From an uncultured bacterium (GTDB lineage: Bacteria > Bipolaricaulota > Bipolaricaulia > UBA7950 > UBA9294), in contig CAIOLV010000139.1 in assembly GCA_903859225.1 (NCBI GenBank), forward strand, positions 1-5,080: a stretch of DNA of 5,080 nt, written 5' to 3'. The position numbers and the translations under genes are program-made. Shown here one piece after another: positions 1-5,039 of this stretch. Position 1 is the stretch's first letter. Every line of letters starts with the position of its first letter. Under the pieces are notes generated by a model. It worked only from the letters and a program-made list of their open reading frames with translations, was not told the origin of the DNA and searched no databases.

Positions 1-1
1 C

Positions 2-1303
2 GCGGATCGCGTCGTGGAGTACATCGCGGGGAGCTGCGTGCGCGACGCGTTCGACGACCCGGAAGAGGCGCTTGGTCCTCCCGACGCGGCGAACGATGGT
101 TGCAAAGGCTGCGGCGGGTGCGATACTCACGCCGTGTCCCTCGGTTTCCGTCTGAGTGACATCGACATGCGGGGACATCTGACGCTCGAGTTCGTCGACA
201 ACACCCTCGTGGATGGGCCGGGGAACGACCTCTTCGTCTATATCACGAACAACAAACCCGCCCAGGTCGAGATCAGCACGGACGGGTTCCAGTACGTCTC
301 GGTCGGCACAACGGTCGGATACCCCGGCGCCATCGACATCAGCCCCTATGTGACCGCCGGCGCGGAGTTCCGCTTCGTTCGCTTGAGCGACGTTCCAGCC
401 GACGAGGATCACTCGAGCTGCCCGGGTGCCAGCATCGATGCCGTGGGAGCCATGGGACCCGCCGAAGCGATCGCGCTCGGCGAGGCGTCCGGCGGCCTGG
501 AAGTCCAGCCGGTGGGCCAGTTGTCGCTTATGCTCCAGGGGGGCAGCGCGGAGGGCCTTCTCATCATCCTCGACCATACTTCGAGCATGTCGGAGACGGT
601 GCAGGGCGAAGTGAAGATCGACGTGGCCAAGGAAGTTATCGTCGACCTTCTCAACGACCTGCCGGTCGGTGCAAAGGTCGGGCTGCGTGAGTTCGCGGGC
701 TGTGAGTCGACTCAGCTACTGGTGCCCATCCAGCCATTGGACGTCGGGGCCTTCAGTTCGCAGGTCATGGCACTCACAACCTACGGCGCGACGTCGATCG
801 ACTACACTCTGCAGCAGGTGCCGGGCGACTTCGCGAGCATCGGGGGAAAGAAGCTCGTTCTTCTCGTCACCGACGGCATGGAGACCTGCGAGGGCGACCC
901 TGTCAAGGCAGCGAAGACGTTGATTGCTGCGGGACTCGACCTGCGGATTAACGTGGTCGGGTTCGACATCGCACGCGTCAGCACGGCGCGCGACCAGTTG
1001 ATGCAAATCGCGCAGGCCACCGGCGGGGCGTTCCTCGAGGCGTCGAACCGCGAGGAGCTTCGCCAAGCGCTGAGCCTCTCGGCCCCGTTCAGCTATTCGG
1101 TCTACGACTCGAGAGGAAACCTCGTGTACAGCGGGCGGCTCGGCGAAGCGACGGGACCGCAGCTTCCCACGGGGACGTACCGCGTCGTGATCAACACGAG
1201 CCCAGAGTACGTGCTCGAGAACGTCGTCGTTTCAAGCCAGCAGACGACGGTGGTCTCGGTCGAGCAGCAGGGCGGCAGCGTCACCGCGAGAGTGGGCGGA
1301 TAG
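2..1303 (+). CDS. Discoidin-like/VWA-domain surface protein (5' partial)
   Basis: This is a large extracytoplasmic-type protein whose 5' end lies outside the window. The frame is open from base 2 and a GTG at 14 is the first possible start, but the residues before it (ADRVVEY) fit the start of the first domain, so I read the gene as truncated. Residue numbers count from that GTG. Residues 1-146 resemble the discoidin-like domain of many bacterial surface proteins (ALGPPDA, LTLEFVDN, VDGPGNDLFVY, and a closing SIDAVGA), with an unusual CxxCxxC insert at 30-36. Residues 181-355 form a VWA domain: D187-x-T189-x-S191 stands for the usual DxSxS metal-site motif, with T260 and D287 (VTDG) as further ligands. 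Residues 356-429 look like a beta-sandwich module. No C-terminal anchor or sorting signal is visible. VWA domains usually mediate metal-dependent protein binding; the ligand here is unknown. A terminator follows 34 nt after the stop. Confidence 0.85.
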   Translation, partial: ADRVVEYIAGSCVRDAFDDPEEALGPPDAANDGCKGCGGCDTHAVSLGFRLSDIDMRGHLTLEFVDNTLVDGPGNDLFVYITNNKPAQVEISTDGFQYVSVGTTVGYPGAIDISPYVTAGAEFRFVRLSDVPADEDHSSCPGASIDAVGAMGPAEAIALGEASGGLEVQPVGQLSLMLQGGSAEGLLIILDHTSSMSETVQGEVKIDVAKEVIVDLLNDLPVGAKVGLREFAGCESTQLLVPIQPLDVGAFSSQVMALTTYGATSIDYTLQQVPGDFASIGGKKLVLLVTDGMETCEGDPVKAAKTLIAAGLDLRINVVGFDIARVSTARDQLMQIAQATGGAFLEASNREELRQALSLSAPFSYSVYDSRGNLVYSGRLGEATGPQLPTGTYRVVINTSPEYVLENVVVSSQQTTVVSVEQQGGSVTARVGG

Positions 1304-1337
1304 GACGTCTCGGCACGATCCGAATTCGGGAACGACA

Positions 1338-1369
1338 GCGGCCGCGCGGGGCGCGGCCGCATCTCTTTT
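1338..1369 (+). terminator. Rho-independent terminator of the VWA-protein gene
   Basis: A perfect 9-bp GC-only stem (GCGGCCGCG at 1338-1346 pairing with CGCGGCCGC at 1352-1360) closes a 5-nt loop and is followed by ATCTCTTTT (1361-1369). It lies 34 nt after the stop codon at 1301-1303, the normal layout for an intrinsic terminator of the + strand gene. On the - strand the stem is followed by TGTCGTTCCC, which is poor in T, so efficient termination of the converging operon here is less likely. Confidence 0.85.
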
Positions 1370-1434
1370 GCGGACACCTCTTCCCGACCGGAGAGCCACA
1401 GGCCGCCAGCGTGGGGCGGGGGGGGCGAGGCCGC

Positions 1435-1716
1435 CTAGGCCGCCGGCTTGGCCAGACCGCGGATGACTTCGTCGAGGTCGCCGCGGATGTGATTGAGGCC
1501 GGCGCGAACCTCGCCGGGTGGAATCGGCGCAAGTCGCAAGAGGGGATCTGATTCCAGACGGCCGAGGTAGGCGTCGATCGACGCGACGACCGTCGTGAGA
1601 TGACTGAGACCGCTCTCCTGATCCGCCGCCTCAAACAGCCCGATCGAGAGCCTGAGTCCGTCGATCGACCGGCCGATGAGCGACAGGAGATCCCCAGTTT
1701 CTTCCGTGTGTTTCAC
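1435..1716 (-). CDS. Small helical protein of unknown function (93 aa)
   Basis: I do not recognise this protein. The start is GTG at 1716, chosen because a GGAG Shine-Dalgarno sequence sits 5 nt upstream and because the frame is open much further upstream only by running antisense to, or within, the neighbouring sigma gene. The 93-residue product begins MKHTEETGDLL and has no Cys, no signal peptide and no hydrophobic membrane segment. Residues 9-56 and 68-88 look like amphipathic helices (heptad-like Leu/Ile spacing), separated by a Pro-containing turn (APIPPGE, 63-69). It is cytoplasmic by appearance. It lies 44 nt downstream of the sigma-factor gene on the same strand and is probably co-transcribed. 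A regulatory or partner role for the sigma factor is possible from position alone; nothing in the sequence proves it. No clear terminator was found after its stop. Confidence 0.7.
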   Translation of the reverse strand: MKHTEETGDLLSLIGRSIDGLRLSIGLFEAADQESGLSHLTTVVASIDAYLGRLESDPLLRLAPIPPGEVRAGLNHIRGDLDEVIRGLAKPAA

Positions 1717-1737
1717 GCTGACTCCACCCACGCCTGG

Positions 1738-1746
1738 ATTATGCCA
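1738..1746 (-). promoter_or_regulatory. Possible extended -10 promoter for the 93-aa gene
   Basis: In the 44-nt gap after the sigma-factor gene the - strand reads TGGCATAAT. This is an extended -10 element (TGn) with a 5/6 match to TATAAT. A transcript would start near 1731, about 15 nt before the GTG at 1716. No convincing -35 is present at 16-18 bp spacing. It could give the small gene expression independent of the operon, but short matches like this occur by chance. Confidence 0.25.
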
Positions 1747-1760
1747 CGCGGACGCCGAGT

Positions 1761-2594
1761 TTAGTTGCCAGGGTCCTCTTCTTCCGTCGCCCTGCAGTCC
1801 CCACCAAGATGGAGAAGGACGTCGCGCAGTTCGTCCAGAGCTCGATCCTTGATGCGCGACACCTGTCGTTGTGAGATTCCGAGTTCCTGGCCCACCTCTG
1901 ATTGGCTCTTGCCATGGTAAAACAACCCCTGCACGATGAGCCGCTGCATCTGGGCCAACTGTTCGATGGCGGCGACGATGCGCATCCGGGTGTCGAGCGG
2001 GAATGCAACGGACTCCGGCATGATCTCCTCGATGGTGGGAGGAGCAGGATTCGGATCGTTCGACCGCCGCTCCTGATCGATCGACACGTAGGTCATGGCG
2101 TCGCGGCCTCGAAGCAGCGCGGCGAGTTGGACCTCCGTGAGGTCGAGCGCGGCACCCAGTTCGCGCAGACTCGGCGGCTGCCCGTGCTCCTGGAAAAACG
2201 CTTCCTCCGCCTGCTTGATGCGACGGTTCATCGTCTGTACCCATTGTGGTATGCGGATCGTAGAGTGCCGGTCCCGGATGTAGTGACGGATCTCTCCCTG
2301 AATCAGGTGGCTGGCATAGGTTGAGAACCGCGTGTTGCGGGCCAGATCGTAGTTGGCCACGGCGTTAAGCAGGCCGATGTACCCCGCCTGGATGAGGTCG
2401 TCCAGTTGCTCGCCGGATCCGACGAACTTGACCGCGATCGACTTCACGAGCCCGACGTTGCGGGCGATGACCCGCTCCTCGAGCGCCGAGCGTTCCGCGC
2501 CGAACGAATCCGACGCTCGGAGTCGGGCAAGGAGTTCCTCATTGTCCAGCTCCGGCCGCCCGGGCCTCTTCGTCCCCGATCGATCGCCCTTCAC
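1761..2594 (-). CDS. RNA polymerase sigma factor, SigB/SigF/SigG-type (group 3 sigma-70)
   Basis: This is an alternative sigma factor of 277 residues that directs RNA polymerase to a specific promoter set. Region 2 spans about 40-116: VGLVKSIA, DDLIQAGYIGLLNAV, the region-2.3/2.4 stretch FSTYASHLIQGEIRHYIRD, and STIRIP, a hallmark of the SigB/SigF/SigG group. Region 3 spans roughly 117-170 (PPSLRELGAAL is its helix-turn-helix). Region 4 spans about 205-262, with a -35-recognising helix-turn-helix at 229-257 (SEVGQELGISQRQVSRI). A short basic N-terminus and an acidic C-terminal tail flank the core; there is no region 1.1, so it is not the housekeeping factor. The GTG start at 2594 is the furthest possible, since TAG directly precedes it in frame; GGAGG lies 10 nt upstream, a slightly long spacing. 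It follows the thioredoxin-like gene by 49 nt. Factors of this group are usually held by an anti-sigma kinase (RsbW/SpoIIAB type), but none is in this window. The target regulon cannot be inferred. Confidence 0.95.
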   Translation of the reverse strand: MKGDRSGTKRPGRPELDNEELLARLRASDSFGAERSALEERVIARNVGLVKSIAVKFVGSGEQLDDLIQAGYIGLLNAVANYDLARNTRFSTYASHLIQGEIRHYIRDRHSTIRIPQWVQTMNRRIKQAEEAFFQEHGQPPSLRELGAALDLTEVQLAALLRGRDAMTYVSIDQERRSNDPNPAPPTIEEIMPESVAFPLDTRMRIVAAIEQLAQMQRLIVQGLFYHGKSQSEVGQELGISQRQVSRIKDRALDELRDVLLHLGGDCRATEEEDPGN

Positions 2595-2615
2595 CTAGCG
2601 CAACCCTCCCCAGGC

Positions 2616-2645
2616 AGTATAGCGGTCGGCCGCGCCGAACGTCCT
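2616..2645 (-). promoter_or_regulatory. Candidate promoter in front of the sigma-factor gene
   Basis: On the - strand a TATACT hexamer (2616-2621, 5/6 match to the -10 consensus) lies 18 bp from AGGACG (2640-2645, 3/6 match to -35). The -35 touches the stop codon of the thioredoxin-like gene. Transcription would begin near 2609, which leaves a leader of only about 15 nt and cuts close to the GGAGG at 2605-2609. The site may be a weak internal promoter, or the -10 match may be fortuitous with the gene read from the operon transcript. Confidence 0.35.
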
Positions 2646-3129
2646 ACGGATGCTGCAGAAGTGCAAGCAGGACGACGAGGGACACCAAGAGCGCGAGTTC
2701 CAGCAGATCGACCCAAGGGAAGACGTCTGGCGGGAGGCGATCGAGGGGCGAAGAACACGGCGTCGTGACACAGTCACCGAGGGCGTCGGAGAGAGCCAAC
2801 TCCTGGGCGCGACTCGCGCCGGCGATCACCCGGTCGCCGACGAACACGAGCGGCACACTCGATACCTCGATTCCATAAGCCTTCTGGAGTCTCTGGAACA
2901 ACCGGCGCGACGTCGTGTCCCCGATCTCGTAGCGGGCCACGGCGCCCTCCGGAAGGTCGCCGGCGAGCGCGTCGAGCACTTCGCCGATCTGGACGCAATC
3001 GGGGCAGCCATCCTGGTAGAAGAAGACAACCACAGGCGATGCAGAGGGCGGCGCTCCCTGCGCCGCGCAAGGCACCGCCGTGGCTGCGGTGAGAATGACG
3101 ATGCACAAAAGAATCCCACGTGTCGTCAT
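2644..3129 (-). CDS. Exported thioredoxin-fold protein with C-terminal membrane anchor
   Basis: This 161-residue protein is a predicted extracytoplasmic thiol-disulfide protein. The ATG at 3129 was chosen over an upstream in-frame start at 3168 because AAGGAGG sits exactly 6 nt before it and a signal peptide follows at once. Residues 1-23 are the signal sequence (hydrophobic core ILLCIVILTAATAV, then PCAAQG). Residues 33-105 form the thioredoxin/glutaredoxin-like core: strand VVVFFYQDG, redox motif CPDC at 42-45, a helix, and the cis-proline loop SVP at 91-93 before LVFVGDR. A second cysteine pair, C120 and C125, follows the fold. Residues 139-158 are a single strongly hydrophobic segment near the C-terminus, so the domain is probably tethered to the outer face of the membrane. 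The layout resembles the N-terminal thioredoxin part of CcdA/DsbD-type fusion proteins, but no CcdA domain follows. It lies 35 nt downstream of the DUF1573-rhodanese gene, and a shared redox or sulfur role is likely but unproven. Confidence 0.85.
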   Translation of the reverse strand: MTTRGILLCIVILTAATAVPCAAQGAPPSASPVVVFFYQDGCPDCVQIGEVLDALAGDLPEGAVARYEIGDTTSRRLFQRLQKAYGIEVSSVPLVFVGDRVIAGASRAQELALSDALGDCVTTPCSSPLDRLPPDVFPWVDLLELALLVSLVVLLALLQHP

Positions 3130-3164
3130 CGTCTTCCTCCTTGCTGGGAGTTCCCGGCCGGCGC

Positions 3165-4205
3165 TCACTGCCGTTCCGCGATCAAGAACGTGATGCCGTA
3201 CGAGCGGACCCAGGCGTCATAGCCTCCGGCCAAACTTTGCACCTTGGCAAGCCCCGCCGCTTGCAGGATCTGCGCCTGGCGGTCGCCCTCTTCCCCCATC
3301 TGGTCGTAGAGCACGATCTCGACGTCCTTCGGCAACCTGCTCTGCCATAGAGGGAGGTCGGCGGCCGGAATGTTGAGCGCTCCCATGAAGTGACCGCCAC
3401 GGTTCGCGTATTCTGCCGGCGTCCTCACATCGATGACGATGAGGTAGATCGAGCGGACGTCGCCGTTCCCAATCTCGTACGGCTGCAGCGCTGCGGGAGC
3501 GGGGGCGGGGATGGCGGGGAGCGTTCCGCTGATGTAGCTCGCGGCGTTCGGGATGAGGCTCCATGCTGCCAATCCGCCAGCAAGACTCCGCGCCTGGGAG
3601 AACCCGGCGCTCTGAAGAACCTTCGCTTGCGCCGCGCTGTCGACTCCCATGTTGTCGTACAGGACAAGAATCACATCCCGCGGGAGAATCCCCGTCCACA
3701 GGGGAAGCTGCGCGCTCGGGATGCTCATGGCGCCGAGCAGGTGACCGGCGGCGTAGGACGCGGGGTCGCGCACGTCGATGATCAGGAAGAACAGGTACTT
3801 CAGATCGCCCAGCGTGATGTTGTACGGCTGGAGCTGCATGACGTCACCTTGGATGTACACGATGGCGGACGGAGCCGTCGGGTCGTTCGAGTCGACGTAA
3901 ACCTGCTTCATGATCCTGCCGCTGAAGTGGCTCGTGTCAACACGCGCTTCAAGGGAGACCGATTCGCCGGGAGCCAGCGACGCTTTCGACAGCGCCGTCG
4001 TCGTGCAGCCGCACGTCGCGCGAGTCCCGGTGATCGTCAGTGTGGCGTCGCCCAGGTTGGTGAGGATGAATGTGTGCGATACGACCGTGCCCTCGGCGAC
4101 CGAGCCGAAATCATACGTCACCGTGTCGACCCCCAGGGTGGGAGCCGCCGCAGCCAGCGCGCCGAACACAACGACAAGGACAAGGCCCAGAACCAGTCGC
4201 TTCAT
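3165..4205 (-). CDS. Exported DUF1573 protein with two tandem cysteine-less rhodanese domains
   Basis: This 346-residue secreted protein has an unusual domain set. The ATG at 4205 has AGGAGGT 7 nt upstream and opens a clear signal peptide (residues 1-21, core LVLGLVLVVVFGALAAAA, no lipobox Cys). Residues 25-120 form a DUF1573 domain (YDFGSVAEG, ILTNLGDATLTI, the typical CGCTT at 65-69, LAPGES, and a closing VDSNDP). DUF1573 has an Ig/ASPM-SPD-2-like fold and no firmly known role. Two rhodanese-like domains follow at about 125-217 and 240-332, joined by a Pro/Ala linker (AIPAPAPAA). Each keeps DVR (144-146, 259-261), the IP-LPLW stretch and the LAGG-AW ending. The six-residue catalytic loop starts with Asp (D184, D301) where active rhodaneses have Cys, so sulfur transfer by the usual persulfide is not expected. 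The two domains are similar enough to be an internal duplication. It is the first gene of the - strand operon, divergent from hypB. A binding or structural role outside the cytoplasm is my inference. Confidence 0.9.
   Translation of the reverse strand: MKRLVLGLVLVVVFGALAAAAPTLGVDTVTYDFGSVAEGTVVSHTFILTNLGDATLTITGTRATCGCTTTALSKASLAPGESVSLEARVDTSHFSGRIMKQVYVDSNDPTAPSAIVYIQGDVMQLQPYNITLGDLKYLFFLIIDVRDPASYAAGHLLGAMSIPSAQLPLWTGILPRDVILVLYDNMGVDSAAQAKVLQSAGFSQARSLAGGLAAWSLIPNAASYISGTLPAIPAPAPAALQPYEIGNGDVRSIYLIVIDVRTPAEYANRGGHFMGALNIPAADLPLWQSRLPKDVEIVLYDQMGEEGDRQAQILQAAGLAKVQSLAGGYDAWVRSYGITFLIAERQ
3201..3833 (-). repeat. Tandem duplication of the rhodanese-like domain (protein level)
   Basis: Residues 125-217 and 240-332 of the DUF1573-rhodanese protein align nearly without gaps at an offset of about 115 residues. 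Shared landmarks are LQPY at the start, IDVR, GA-(M/L)-(S/N)-IP, LPLW, LYD-x-MG, Q-A-x-(V/I)-LQ-(S/A)-AG and SLAGG-x-x-AW at the end. DNA identity is visibly lower than protein similarity, so the duplication is not recent. Confidence 0.8.
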
Positions 4206-4255
4206 GCTCGTGACCTCCTGCCAGGCGCGTCCGTCGGCGCACCGGCCCGGACGCG

Positions 4256-4261
4256 ATTGTA
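4256..4261 (-). promoter_or_regulatory. Possible -10 element of the - strand operon
   Basis: The - strand reads TACAAT (5/6 match to TATAAT) in the divergent intergenic region. Transcription would begin near 4249 and give a leader of about 44 nt before the ATG at 4205. The region 16-18 bp upstream is G-rich with no -35 resemblance, so either another sigma factor or an activator would be needed, or the match is chance. Confidence 0.25.
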
Positions 4262-4323
4262 CGCGGAATGTGCCCCGGCGCCCCCCGCGGGCCGCGACGG
4301 TGGACGCCGAGTCTGCAAGGGGT

Positions 4324-4352
4324 TTGCGGCCCCTGGGCGACCGATCTATCAT
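4324..4352 (+). promoter_or_regulatory. Candidate sigma-70-type promoter of hypB
   Basis: TTGCGG (4324-4329, 3/6 match to TTGACA, with the key TTG) and TATCAT (4347-4352, 5/6 match to TATAAT) are separated by exactly 17 bp. A start near 4359 would leave a leader of about 15 nt that still contains the GGAGGGG Shine-Dalgarno at 4365-4371, 3-4 nt before the ATG at 4374. This is the best promoter match in the window. Confidence 0.45.
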
Positions 4353-4373
4353 TCCCTCGGAAGCGGAGGGGAC

Positions 4374-5039
4374 ATGCACGACGTGCGATTCAAGGGGGAG
4401 GACATCCTCGCTCGTCAGTTGGAGATGGCGGAAGCGAACTACAGCAGACTGCACGAGCGCGGGATCCGTTCGGTGAGCGTGATGGGGGCGATCGGGAGTG
4501 GGAAGACCACGCTCATCGAGCGCGCGATCGTGCGATTGGGCCGGGAAGGGCTGCGCGTCGGGACGATCGCCGCGGACTCTGCAGGGGACGACGACCATCG
4601 TCGCTTCGTCGCGCAGGGGGCGTGTTCGGTGAACATCAATACGCAGGACGATTGCCACCTCGATGCGCACACCGTAGATCACGCCCTCGACGCCCTTCCG
4701 CTCGACCAGCTGGACGTGCTGTTCGTGGAGAACGTCGGCAATCTGATTTGTCCGGCCGACTTCCCTCTGGGGACGGATCGCGAGATGGTCGTCATCTCCG
4801 TCACCGAGGGGGACGATATGGTGCGCAAGCACCCCAAGATCTTCGCACAGACGGATCTCGTCGTCGTCAACAAGGTGGACCTCGCCGCCGCGGTGGACGT
4901 CGATCCACGGCGGCTCGTTGCTGACTATGCGATCCTCAATCCGCACGGTAAGATCGTCCTCGCCGAGGCGAAGAGCGGCCGTGGGGTCGACGAGATCCTC
5001 GCGCTCCTTGGGTTCGAATGCACGAATACGCAGTGGTAG
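4374..5039 (+). CDS. hypB: Hydrogenase/urease nickel incorporation GTPase HypB
   Basis: HypB is a cytoplasmic GTPase that passes nickel to the large subunit of NiFe-hydrogenase together with HypA. The 221-residue product starts at ATG 4374 behind GGAGGGG. It shows the P-loop GAIGSGKT (38-45), the family motif around the nickel/zinc site CHLDAH with C94 and H95, ENVGNLICP with C126 (119-127), SVTEGDD (142-148) and the guanine-specificity motif NKVD (166-169). C94, H95 and C126 have the same spacing as the G-domain metal ligands known for Escherichia coli and Methanocaldococcus HypB. The protein lacks the N-terminal His-rich stretch and the CxxCGC high-affinity nickel motif found in some homologues, so it is the short form. 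Position 149-154 reads MVRKHP where many HypBs have a KPLKYP-like stretch. The hypA start overlaps its last 22 nt, which suggests translational coupling. Confidence 0.97.
   Translation: MHDVRFKGEDILARQLEMAEANYSRLHERGIRSVSVMGAIGSGKTTLIERAIVRLGREGLRVGTIAADSAGDDDHRRFVAQGACSVNINTQDDCHLDAHTVDHALDALPLDQLDVLFVENVGNLICPADFPLGTDREMVVISVTEGDDMVRKHPKIFAQTDLVVVNKVDLAAAVDVDPRRLVADYAILNPHGKIVLAEAKSGRGVDEILALLGFECTNTQW

Larger units (their letters stand above)
4206..4373. other. Divergent intergenic region between the DUF1573-rhodanese gene and hypB
   Basis: These 168 nt separate the two divergent transcription units. They hold the Shine-Dalgarno sites of both first genes, a candidate promoter toward hypB (4324-4352), a -10-like hexamer toward the - strand operon (4256-4261), and a short inverted repeat AGGGG/CCCCT (4318-4334, 7-nt loop) that overlaps the hypB -35 and could be an operator or chance. 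No coding frame starting here is supported. Confidence 0.6.

Noticed and set aside
1338..1369. Bidirectional terminator for both converging transcripts
   Set aside because: The T-rich tract exists only on the + strand side; the - strand side reads TGTCGTTCCC after the stem.
1435..2244. A 269-residue - strand frame containing the 93-aa protein
   Set aside because: Its N-terminal part lies in another frame inside the sigma-factor gene and has the low-complexity Arg/Gly/Ala composition of a shadow frame. GTG 1716 has its own Shine-Dalgarno.
2644..3168. Upstream start at 3168 for the thioredoxin-like gene
   Set aside because: It would add 13 polar, basic residues before the signal peptide and overlap the upstream stop, while ATG 3129 has a perfect AAGGAGG at 6 nt.
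2650..3222. A 190-residue + strand frame opposite the thioredoxin-like gene
   Set aside because: It is a GC-driven antisense shadow: charged, no domain-like pattern, no ribosome binding site.
3165..4946. A 593-residue - strand frame extending the DUF1573-rhodanese gene upstream
   Set aside because: The extension runs antisense through hypB and the intergenic region. The ATG at 4205 has an ideal Shine-Dalgarno and is followed by a signal peptide.
3390..5039. A 549-residue + strand frame ending in HypB
   Set aside because: Only the part from 4374 matches HypB and has a Shine-Dalgarno. The upstream part is antisense to the DUF1573-rhodanese gene, rich in Arg, and resembles no protein.
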